Assembly (NCBI GenBank): GCA_038146925.1
Contig: JAYQSP010000006.1
Span: forward strand, 186,001-250,000
Direction of reading: 5' to 3'
Origin: UBA830 sp038146925
Lineage (GTDB): Bacteria > Pseudomonadota > Alphaproteobacteria > MPNO01 > UBA830
Length of the DNA stretch: 64,000 nucleotides
Each line of letters starts with the position of its first letter. Positions within the stretch are counted from its first letter, which is position 1. Below, in pieces: positions 55,091 through 62,548 of this stretch. Under the pieces are notes generated by a model, which was given only the letters and a program-made list of their open reading frames with translations, did no database searches and had not been told where the DNA came from. The position numbers and the translations under genes are program-made.

Positions 55091-55188
55091 ATTCGTTTCC
55101 TATTTACGCTCGGCAACGCTGAAGAAGTTCAGCCGCTGCCCGTATAGTTAAAATGGACTTCGCAGGCGCAAAATCAAGCCGGCACGAG

Positions 55189-56454
55189 TCAGGCGGGTGT
55201 CCCGCTTTCCTCCAGCTTATCCGCGTAGATGTAAAGCGGCTGCGACCGACCCTCCACGACTTCGCCGTTGATCGCGATCTCTTCCACACCTTCCAGGCTG
55301 GGCAGTTCGTACATAGTTTCCAGCAGGATACTCTCCAGGATGGACCGCAATCCGCGGGCACCGGTCTTGCGTTTGATCCCCTTCAGGGCAATCGACGAAA
55401 GCGCGTCTTCGGAGAACGTCAGCCTGACATCTTCCATTTCAAACAGGCGTCCGTACTGCTTGATCAGCGCGTTTTTCGGCGTCGTCAGGATCTGGACCAG
55501 CGCGTCCTCATCGAGGTCTTCCAGCGTCGCGATGACCGGCAGGCGGCCAACGAATTCGGGGATAAGCCCGAACCGCAGCAGATCCTCCGGTTCGATTTCG
55601 CGCAGGATCTCGCCCGTCTTGCGGTCGTCGGGGTCGCGCACGTCAGCGCCAAAGCCGATGCTGGTGCCCTGCCCTCGATCGCTGATAATCTTGTCCAGAC
55701 CGGCAAAGGCGCCGCCGCAGATGAACAGGATATTGGTCGTATCCACCTGCAGGAATTCCTGCTGCGGATGCTTGCGTCCGCCCTGGGGCGGCACCGAGGC
55801 GACCGTGCCTTCCATGATTTTCAGCAGGGCCTGCTGCACGCCTTCGCCCGACACGTCGCGGGTGATCGACGGGTTGTCGGATTTGCGTGAAATCTTGTCG
55901 ACCTCGTCGATATAGACGATGCCGCGCTGCGCGCGCTCGACGTTGTAGTCCGCCGATTGCAGCAGTTTCAGAATAATGTTCTCGACGTCTTCGCCGACAT
56001 AGCCGGCCTCCGTCAGGGTCGTTGCATCCGCCATCGTGAAGGGGACGTCCAGAATTCGGGCCAATGTCTGCGCCAGAAGCGTCTTGCCGCAGCCGGTGGG
56101 GCCGATCAGGATGATGTTCGACTTAGCGATCTCGACGTCGTTGTTCTTCTGACCGTGCGACAGGCGTTTGTAGTGATTGTGCACCGCAACCGACAATACG
56201 CGCTTGGCGTGCGCCTGGCCGATCACGTAGTCGTCCAGAACAGTACAGATTTCCTTCGGCGTCGGGACACCGTCGCGCGATTTCACGAGCGTCGTCTTGT
56301 GCTCCTCGCGGATGATGTCCATGCAAAGCTCGACGCATTCATCGCAGATGAAGACCGTCGGCCCGGCAATCAGTTTCCTGACCTCGTGCTGACTCTTTCC
56401 GCAGAAAGAACAGTAAAGAACGTTTTTGGAGTCGCCGCTGACGGACTTGCTCAT
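55189..56454 (-). CDS. clpX: ATP-dependent Clp protease ATP-binding subunit ClpX
   Basis: AAA+ unfoldase that feeds substrates to ClpP. The 421-residue protein has the N-terminal zinc domain (Cys15, 18, 37, 40), Walker A GPTGCGKT (118-125), Walker B IVYIDEVDKISRK, the pore and RKH loops, and the LIPEFVGRLPV and IGF-type ClpP-docking region (TSIGFGADVRD). Normal length. Follows clpP by about 200 bases; in Caulobacter ClpXP degrades the regulator CtrA, relevant to the CtrA-like sites elsewhere here. Confidence 0.97.
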   Translation of the reverse strand: MSKSVSGDSKNVLYCSFCGKSQHEVRKLIAGPTVFICDECVELCMDIIREEHKTTLVKSRDGVPTPKEICTVLDDYVIGQAHAKRVLSVAVHNHYKRLSHGQKNNDVEIAKSNIILIGPTGCGKTLLAQTLARILDVPFTMADATTLTEAGYVGEDVENIILKLLQSADYNVERAQRGIVYIDEVDKISRKSDNPSITRDVSGEGVQQALLKIMEGTVASVPPQGGRKHPQQEFLQVDTTNILFICGGAFAGLDKIISDRGQGTSIGFGADVRDPDDRKTGEILREIEPEDLLRFGLIPEFVGRLPVIATLEDLDEDALVQILTTPKNALIKQYGRLFEMEDVRLTFSEDALSSIALKGIKRKTGARGLRSILESILLETMYELPSLEGVEEIAINGEVVEGRSQPLYIYADKLEESGTPA

Positions 56455-56517
56455 GAATACCCCTGAATACCTAGGTCTTTCCAGCGCATGTTAACCAAGG
56501 GGGGCTCGGGCGTCCAT

Positions 56518-56531
56518 CCGCAAGCTTGCGG
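56518..56531. repeat. Perfect 14-base palindrome between clpP and clpX
   Basis: CCGCAAGCTTGCGG, without a loop and without a T-run, about 65 bases before the clpX start. Could be an operator or part of the clpX leader. The gap 56455-56662 also contains two TTAA half-sites (56491 and 56641 areas) and AT-rich sequence suited to a clpX promoter, but no clean promoter boxes. Confidence 0.35.
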
Positions 56532-56662
56532 CGCCCCGCCCCGGCATCCTGGTTTTGAACCATTTGCCGAAAAGGCTCATATAGTTCGCGATTCTCTTTC
56601 GTACAGCACCATTTTGCCTCTGCAGACCTCAACAATGTGTTAACGAAAGGTAACGATTCGGC

Positions 56663-57316
56663 TTAATCGGACGATTTCTCCGATTCGTCGTCCGCCGCGT
56701 CCGGTAACGGGCGCCGGTTGACGACTTCGTCGATAATGCCGAATTCCTTGGCCTCTTCGGGGTCCAGGAATTTGTCGCGCTCCATCGCGTCTTCGATGAC
56801 TTTCAGATCCTGACCGGTGTGATGAACGTAGATGTCGTTCAACCGCGCCCGCAGAGACAGGATTTCCTTCGCGTGGATTTCTATATCCGTCGCCTGGCCC
56901 TGAAAGCCGCCAGAGGGCTGATGAACCATGATCCGCGAATGGGGCAGCGAATACCGCTTGCCGGCAGCGCCCGCCGCCATCAGGAGCGACCCCATGGATG
57001 CGGCCTGACCGATGCAGACAGTAGAAATATCCGGGCGGATGTACTGCATGGTGTCGTAGATCGCGAGCCCTGCAGTCACCAGCCCGCCGGGCGAATTGAT
57101 GTAAAAGGAAATATCCTTGGTCGGGTTTTCAGATTCCAGAAACAGCAGTTGAGCGCATATCAGGCTGGAAACGTGGTCTTCCACCGGCCCGACAAGGAAA
57201 ATGATGCGTTCCTTGAGCAGCCGGGAATAGATGTCATAGGCCCGTTCGCCGCGATTGGTCTGTTCGACCACCATGGGGACGAGAGAATTCATTCTGGTTT
57301 CGTTGCCGAGGTTCAT
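56663..57316 (-). CDS. clpP: ATP-dependent Clp protease proteolytic subunit
   Basis: Barrel-shaped serine protease partner of ClpX. The 217-residue protein has the catalytic Ser107 in CIGQAASMGSLL, His132 in SRIMVHQPSGG and Asp181 in MERDKFLDPEEA. Start 57316 has GGAG six bases upstream; an inner ATG at 57292 and an upstream one at 57385 are alternatives. The C-terminal tail is acidic. Downstream of tig, the usual tig-clpP-clpX-lon order. Confidence 0.96.
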   Translation of the reverse strand: MNLGNETRMNSLVPMVVEQTNRGERAYDIYSRLLKERIIFLVGPVEDHVSSLICAQLLFLESENPTKDISFYINSPGGLVTAGLAIYDTMQYIRPDISTVCIGQAASMGSLLMAAGAAGKRYSLPHSRIMVHQPSGGFQGQATDIEIHAKEILSLRARLNDIYVHHTGQDLKVIEDAMERDKFLDPEEAKEFGIIDEVVNRRPLPDAADDESEKSSD

Positions 57317-57397
57317 TCGATCTCCAGCGATGTTAGAGCGCGGTGTCGCCGACTGGCCGCGCGTGTTTCTACTTTCAGGCCCCATCCCCGAACTACG

Positions 57398-58804
57398 TTA
57401 CTTCCCTTTGGCTTTTGCCTTGCCCTTGGCTTTGGCTTTCTTTTTCTTGGCCTTCTTGGTTTTGGCCTTGGCGTCGCCGGCGTCTTTGTCATCCGGATCG
57501 GCCAACAGCTCCTCGATGCCCACGGTGCGCTCCGTCACCTTGGCAAGCTCGAGGATGTAATCGATAATCTTTTCTTCGAAAATCGGCGCCTGCAGTTCCT
57601 GCATGGCCTGTGGATTTTCCTGGTAGAACTGCATTACCTGGGCTTCCTGGCCCGGAAAACGCTGGGCCTGTTCAGCCATTGCCCGGTTCAGGTCGTCCTG
57701 GCTGACGGTCAGGTTGTTGACCCGGCCGATTTCCGATAGCAGCAGACCAAGGCGGATGCGACGCGCTGCGATTTCGCGGTAGCGTTCTTCCAGTTCCTCG
57801 TCGGACTTACCCTTGTCGTCTTCGTCAAGACGATCCTGCTCCTTGGCTTCTTCGAGCTGCTTCCAGATATTCTGGAATTCCTCTTCCAGCATGCCCGGCG
57901 GCACGTCAAAATCCGCCATGTCCGACAGCTTGTCGAGAAGTTCGCGCTTCAACCGGCCGCGGGAAATCTGGGTGTACTCGGAGCCGATCTGGTCGCGCAC
58001 CATCGACTGCAGCGAGGCCAGATCCTCGGCGCCCATGGATTTGGCGAATTCCTCGTCGATCTCGACCTTCGCCGGCGCGCGCACTTCGGTAACATCGACT
58101 TCGAATTCCGCCGCCTTGCCGGCCAGGTTCTCCGCGCCGTACTCCGCCGGGAAATCGACATTGACCATTTTCTTGTCGCCGGCCTTGACGCCGACAAGCT
58201 GTTCTTCGAAACCGGGAATGAACTGCCCGCTGCCTAGCACGAGCTCCATACCGTCGGCGGCGCCGCCGTCGAAGGGTTCGCCATCGATGCGGCCAAGGAA
58301 ATTCATGAGCAGCTGGTCGCCGTCCTCGGCCGCGCGGCCTTCTTCGGCGGCGAAGGTTTTCTGCTGGTCGGCCAGTCTCTCCATCGACGTCTGCACATCG
58401 TCGTCGGGCACGTCCGCCACAAGGCGTTCCAATTCGATCGTGCCGAAATCGATCGGTTCGATGTCCGGAATCACTTCAACGGTCAGCTTGTATTCCAGAT
58501 CGGCGCCGTCCTCGAACGTGACGAGATCGATCTTGGGCTCCATCGCCGGACGCAGATCCTTTTCGTCCATGGTTTTCTGAATCGAATCCTGGATCGTCTG
58601 CTCCAGAATTTCACCGCGCACCGCGTCTCCGAACCGCTTTTTCAGGATCGTGAGAGGCACTTTGCCCGGCCGGAAACCGGGTACGTTCACGGTGGCGCCC
58701 ACTTCGGCGAGCCGTTCGCTCATGCGTCCGTCGATATCCTCTTTCGGGATCACGACCGTATATTCGCGTTTCAGGCCTTCGTTACTGGTTTCTGTAACCT
58801 GCAT
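57398..58804 (-). CDS. tig: Trigger factor
   Basis: Ribosome-bound chaperone with prolyl isomerase activity. The 468-residue protein has the N-terminal ribosome-binding domain (VNVPGFRPGKVPLTILKKRF, near residue 35), a FKBP-like PPIase domain in the middle (FDGGAADGMELVLGSGQFIP) and the C-terminal substrate-binding arms. The last 25 residues are a Lys/Ala-rich tail (KKAKKKKAKAKGKAKAKGK), longer and more basic than in E. coli. A tRNA-Leu lies 64 bases upstream on the same strand. Confidence 0.96.
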   Translation of the reverse strand: MQVTETSNEGLKREYTVVIPKEDIDGRMSERLAEVGATVNVPGFRPGKVPLTILKKRFGDAVRGEILEQTIQDSIQKTMDEKDLRPAMEPKIDLVTFEDGADLEYKLTVEVIPDIEPIDFGTIELERLVADVPDDDVQTSMERLADQQKTFAAEEGRAAEDGDQLLMNFLGRIDGEPFDGGAADGMELVLGSGQFIPGFEEQLVGVKAGDKKMVNVDFPAEYGAENLAGKAAEFEVDVTEVRAPAKVEIDEEFAKSMGAEDLASLQSMVRDQIGSEYTQISRGRLKRELLDKLSDMADFDVPPGMLEEEFQNIWKQLEEAKEQDRLDEDDKGKSDEELEERYREIAARRIRLGLLLSEIGRVNNLTVSQDDLNRAMAEQAQRFPGQEAQVMQFYQENPQAMQELQAPIFEEKIIDYILELAKVTERTVGIEELLADPDDKDAGDAKAKTKKAKKKKAKAKGKAKAKGK

Positions 58805-58867
58805 AAATCTCTCTTTTCATCGCCTTTCCGGCGACCGTAGCAAACAACGCGGAACCGGGCATCGACT

Positions 58868-58952
58868 GGTGCGGGCGAAGGGACTCGAACCCCCACGGCT
58901 TGCGCCACAGGTACCTAAAACCTGCGTGTCTACCAATTCCACCACGCCCGCT
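58868..58952 (-). tRNA. tRNA-Leu (TAG)
   Basis: An 85-base class II tRNA with encoded CCA. Acceptor GCGGGCG/CGCCCGC is perfect, anticodon arm CAGGT-TTTAGGT-ACCTG with anticodon TAG, a variable arm built on TGGCGCAAGCC, T-arm GGGGG-TTCGAGT-CCCTT, discriminator A. Confidence 0.96.
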
Positions 58953-59062
58953 GAATCGGGGCACACACCTAACCGCAGCACCTGATTCCGTCAACCGAAG
59001 CTCTTGGTCGGCGGGGGTCTACATCAAACGACTGCGTCGGGCAATGGTAACGTGACGATAAT

Positions 59063-61441
59063 TCAGCCTTCCAGACGCCGGATACAGGCCCGCGCGGCAG
59101 CATCTAGAATGGCGTCGCTGTCGATTCCGTAGTGCCGGTAAAGATCCTGCAGATCGCCGGACTGGCCGAACGCATCGACGCCCAACGGGTAAATGCGGTG
59201 TCCGGCGACCGATCCCATCCAGCCGAGCGTACCCGAATGGGCATCGCAGACCGTGACCAACGCCGCGTCTTCGGCCAGCGGCGCGAGCAGTTTTTCGATG
59301 TGCGCAACCGAGCCCCCCTGCCCCGACATCCGCGCCCGGCGGGCGGCGATCCAGTCGACGTGGATGCGATCGGCCGAGGTGATCGCCAGCAGGCCGGCGC
59401 CGGGAATGTCTTCGACGATATCGTCATAGGCCGAGATCGCCTCCGGCATGATCGCGCCGGTGCAGGCGATGACCAGTTCGCTGCCCGGTTCGGGTTCGCG
59501 CAACCAGTAAGCGCCGGCCGTGACCTCGGCACGCAGCGTTTCGGTCATTTCCCGGTCAGGCTGTTCCAGGATGCGTGTGGACAGCCGCAGGGCCACCGCC
59601 CCCCCGTTGTCCGCCTGCATATATTCGAAACCCCAGCGCATGATTTCGGCCAGTTCGTCCACGTAAGCCGGCTCGAACGCCGCCATGCCGGGCTGCGCCA
59701 GTGTGATCAGCGGCGTTTCCGACGACTGGTGCGCACCGCCTTCGGGCGCCAGCGTGATTCCCGACGGGGTCGCCACCAGCATGTAGCGGGAATCCTGGTA
59801 ACAGCCGTAATGCATGGCATCGAGACCGCGGCGGATGAACGGATCGTAGACGGTGCCGATCGGCAGCAGGCGCGCGCCGAACATGCTGCTCGACAGGCCA
59901 AGCGCGGAGAGCTGCAGGAACAGGTTTGTTTCGGCGATGCCAAGTTCGATGTGCTGGCCTTCCGGCGCCATCTGCCACTTCTGCGCGGAAACGACACTTT
60001 CCTGCGCGAACGTGTCCGATGTTTCGGACCGGCTGAAGATACCCCGCCGGTTTACCCAGGGGCCGAGATTGGTCGATACCGTCACATCGGGCGAAGTGGT
60101 CACGATCCGGTCCGCCAGTTCGCTGTCGCCCTGCGCCAGTTCGTTCAGGATGCGGCCGAAGCCATCCTGGGTCGACATTTTAGGCCGCCGCTGGATATTG
60201 AGCGACGGGACGTTTATGCGCGGCGTCTCGTAGCGGCGGGGATATTCCTGCGCGAACGGGACGTTCGCGAGGAACCGTTCGAGTTCCCCCAGGTCCATGT
60301 CGATGCCAGAGAAACGCTCCCACTCCTCGCCCTTCGGGATGTTCATTTCCGCGCGGAAATCGTCCATCTGTTCAGGGTTCATCAGGCCGGCATGATTGTC
60401 TTTGTGACCGGCGAAAGGCAGACCGAACCCTTTCACCGTGTACCCGATGAAACAGGTTGGAGCATCGTCGGTTACGCCTTTGAAGGCTTCAAGACAGGAT
60501 TCAAGATCGTTGCCGGCCAGATTGGTCATAAGCTTGTGCAACGCGTCGTCGTCATGGCTGTCGAGCAGCGTCTTGATGCCGGCCACGCCTTTCAGGTCAC
60601 GCTTCAGATATTCACGCCAGGAGTCGCCGCCCTTGAAGGTCAGCGCCGAATACAGCGAATTCGGACAGGTATCTATCCAGTTGCGCAGCGCGTCGCCGCC
60701 CGGCTCGGCGAACGCCTGTTCCAGCAGCTTGCCGTATTTCATGGTCACCACCCGCCAGCCCATGTTTTCGAACAACTGGTCGATGCGGCCGAACAGCCGG
60801 TCGGAAATGACGGAATCGAGGCTTTGACGATTGTAGTCGATTACCCACCAGACATTATGGATATCCTTCTTCCAGCCCTCGAGCAGGGCTTCGTACATGT
60901 TGCCTTCGTCAAGCTCGGCATCGCCGACCAACGCTATCATGCGCCCTTCGCGCAATCCTTCCGGCGACAAATTCTTCAGCCGCACGTAGTCCTGAACCAG
61001 TGACGAAAAAACGGTATGCGCCGCGCCGAGCCCGACCGAGCCGGTGGAAATATCCACGTCATCGGTATCCTTCGTTCGCGACGGATAGGATTGCGCGCCG
61101 CCGAATGCCCGGAGCCCTTCGATCTTTTCCCGCGTCTGGTTGCCGAGCAGGTATTGGATCGCATGAAATACAGGCGACGCATGTGGTTTCACGGCCACCC
61201 TGTCCTGCGGCCCCAGTACGTCGAAATACAGCGCCGTCATCATCGTAGCCACCGACGCGCTCGAAGCCTGGTGCCCGCCGACTTTCAGCCCGTCGCGCGA
61301 TTCCCGGATGTGGTTCGCGTTGTGGATCATCCAGCTCGACAGCCACAGCACCTTGCGTTCCAGCGCGCGCAGCGCCGTCATGCTCGAGTCCGCAACCGCG
61401 TGTGTATCCGGGGTATCGACCAGTCTCAGTTTGTTGGCCAT
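59063..61441 (-). CDS. Homodimeric 2-oxoacid dehydrogenase E1 / transketolase-like protein (MdeB-like)
   Basis: Thiamine diphosphate enzyme of 792 residues with the architecture of AceE-type E1: HNANHIRES and DGLKVGGHQASS near the N-terminus, the ThDP motif GDAELDEGNMYEALLEGWK (about 172-190) followed by VWWVIDYNRQSLD, and the second domain with HIELGIAETNLFLQLSALGL and EGGAHQSSETPL. It is about 90 residues shorter than E. coli AceE, and no E2 or E3 genes adjoin. An Lrp-type regulator is divergent, as in Pseudomonas putida mdeR/mdeB, where MdeB acts on 2-oxobutyrate from methionine breakdown. Substrate here (pyruvate, 2-oxobutyrate or another 2-oxoacid) is not settled. Confidence 0.8.
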   Translation of the reverse strand: MANKLRLVDTPDTHAVADSSMTALRALERKVLWLSSWMIHNANHIRESRDGLKVGGHQASSASVATMMTALYFDVLGPQDRVAVKPHASPVFHAIQYLLGNQTREKIEGLRAFGGAQSYPSRTKDTDDVDISTGSVGLGAAHTVFSSLVQDYVRLKNLSPEGLREGRMIALVGDAELDEGNMYEALLEGWKKDIHNVWWVIDYNRQSLDSVISDRLFGRIDQLFENMGWRVVTMKYGKLLEQAFAEPGGDALRNWIDTCPNSLYSALTFKGGDSWREYLKRDLKGVAGIKTLLDSHDDDALHKLMTNLAGNDLESCLEAFKGVTDDAPTCFIGYTVKGFGLPFAGHKDNHAGLMNPEQMDDFRAEMNIPKGEEWERFSGIDMDLGELERFLANVPFAQEYPRRYETPRINVPSLNIQRRPKMSTQDGFGRILNELAQGDSELADRIVTTSPDVTVSTNLGPWVNRRGIFSRSETSDTFAQESVVSAQKWQMAPEGQHIELGIAETNLFLQLSALGLSSSMFGARLLPIGTVYDPFIRRGLDAMHYGCYQDSRYMLVATPSGITLAPEGGAHQSSETPLITLAQPGMAAFEPAYVDELAEIMRWGFEYMQADNGGAVALRLSTRILEQPDREMTETLRAEVTAGAYWLREPEPGSELVIACTGAIMPEAISAYDDIVEDIPGAGLLAITSADRIHVDWIAARRARMSGQGGSVAHIEKLLAPLAEDAALVTVCDAHSGTLGWMGSVAGHRIYPLGVDAFGQSGDLQDLYRHYGIDSDAILDAAARACIRRLEG

Positions 61442-61515
61442 GTCCGCAATCCTTTACAATACCTCGGCAACGATAGCTCTTTGTTGAGCATGGTTTCTTG
61501 CAAATCACTTGCCGG

Positions 61516-61557
61516 ATTCGATAATATTCGCAATATTATTGCGTAGAATTCGATAAT
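61516..61557. promoter_or_regulatory. Operator-like repeats between the E1 gene and the Lrp-type regulator
   Basis: A 15-base perfect palindrome CGCAATATTATTGCG at 61529-61543 is flanked on both sides by the direct repeat ATTCGATAAT (61516-61525 and 61548-61557, 32 bases apart, three helical turns). It lies in the 127-base divergent gap, 12-50 bases before the regulator ATG. Symmetric AT-centred 15-mers are typical Lrp/AsnC sites, so autoregulation and control of the E1 gene are likely. Confidence 0.65.
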
Positions 61558-61568
61558 GGTGCGCAGTT

Positions 61569-62045
61569 ATGCCTGATATTCAACTTGATGCCTTCGATCG
61601 CCGCATCCTTGACCAGTTGCAACGCAACGGACGCATCAGCAATGTCGAACTCGCAAAATCGGTGGGCCTGTCCCCGTCTCCCTGCCTGCGGCGGGTCCGC
61701 GACCTCGAAGACGCAGGCGTGATTGACCGCTACGCCGCGATCCTGAATCAGGGAAGCGCCGGATTTTCGCTCAGCGTATTCGTCCAGGTGACGCTGGAGC
61801 GTCAGGTGGAAACCGCGCTGGAAACATTCGAGCGCGTCATCGCGGGCCGCCCCGAGGTCATGGAGGCCTATCTGATGACGGGCGATTCAGATTATCTGTT
61901 GCGTATCGTGGTGCCGGACGTATCCGACTATGAGGCATTTCTGAAGGATCACCTGACCCGCATTCCGGGCGTGGCCAGCATCAAGTCGAGCTTCGCGCTC
62001 AACCGGGTGAAATACGAAACCGCCCTGCCGTTGCAAGCGGATTGA
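61569..62045 (+). CDS. Lrp/AsnC family transcriptional regulator
   Basis: A 158-residue regulator with an N-terminal helix-turn-helix (LDAFDRRILDQLQRNGRIS, then VELAKSVGLSPSPCLRRVRD, about residues 6-46) and a C-terminal RAM/AsnC ligand domain (VMEAYLMTGDSDYLLRIVVP, HLTRIPGVASIKSSFALN). The only intact plus-strand gene in the window. Divergent from the MdeB-like E1 gene and behind a palindromic site; probably senses an amino acid (methionine or a branched-chain one) and controls that gene. Confidence 0.93.
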   Translation: MPDIQLDAFDRRILDQLQRNGRISNVELAKSVGLSPSPCLRRVRDLEDAGVIDRYAAILNQGSAGFSLSVFVQVTLERQVETALETFERVIAGRPEVMEAYLMTGDSDYLLRIVVPDVSDYEAFLKDHLTRIPGVASIKSSFALNRVKYETALPLQAD

Positions 62046-62054
62046 AGACGTGAC

Positions 62055-62384
62055 TCAGAGGCTTGCCGCTTCCTGCGCGGACACCCGCTCACGGTACTGA
62101 TCGGCAAAGGATTTCAGCGCCAGCATGCGGGCGCCGCCGTCGAACTGGTTACGGTTGGGGCGTCGAAAACTGACCTGAAAACGTACATGCGGAATTCCGT
62201 AGGAATCCGTGCCAACGGATAGAACCTGCGCAGTTTCGACCAGTCCGTCGCGCTGAACGCGCCGAAAGGTCGAGCCCGGCCGGACGTATTCCAGCCTGCT
62301 GCCGCGCTTGAAGAAAAAACTGCTCAGCGCGCGTCCAGAGTCACTTCTGAGCCAACCCATGACTTCCTGCTTCTCCGCAGACAA
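62055..62384 (-). CDS. Small basic protein of unknown function
   Basis: A 109-residue soluble protein I do not recognise. It has no signal peptide. The middle is a likely small beta-barrel (RPGSTFRRVQRDGLVETAQV, VGTDSYGIPHVRFQVSF) rich in Arg, with a helix at each end. The arrangement slightly recalls PilZ or other beta-barrel adaptors, but the RxxxR and D/NxSxxG motifs of PilZ are not present, so no function is claimed. Converges on the Lrp gene (nine-base gap). A TTAA-N7-TTAA site lies 45 bases before its ATG. Confidence 0.65.
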   Translation of the reverse strand: MSAEKQEVMGWLRSDSGRALSSFFFKRGSRLEYVRPGSTFRRVQRDGLVETAQVLSVGTDSYGIPHVRFQVSFRRPNRNQFDGGARMLALKSFADQYRERVSAQEAASL

Positions 62385-62428
62385 ACCAGTTCCCCCCTAT
62401 TTCCCACGTTACGGTTTACACACCAACC

Positions 62429-62443
62429 TTAACAAACGGTTAA
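62429..62443. promoter_or_regulatory. CtrA-type TTAA-N7-TTAA site upstream of the small basic protein
   Basis: TTAA, seven bases CAAACGG, TTAA; on the minus strand TTAACC precedes the spacer, which matches the strong CtrA half-site known from Caulobacter. It sits where a CtrA site would overlap the -35 region of a promoter for 62055-62384. Second exact match in the window, after 41873-41887. Confidence 0.4.
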
Positions 62444-62548
62444 TGCAACTCCCCTAATGCACTGTTTTCCAATCATTATTGCGCTTATCCACACACGTTT
62501 TACGTGCGCGGAGCCCGTTCTAGCAGCTACCCCCGGGGCTAACAAAGG

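Noticed and set aside
62055..62384. PilZ-domain assignment for the small basic protein
   Set aside because: Length and beta-rich middle are suggestive, but the RxxxR and D/NxSxxG c-di-GMP-binding motifs are missing.
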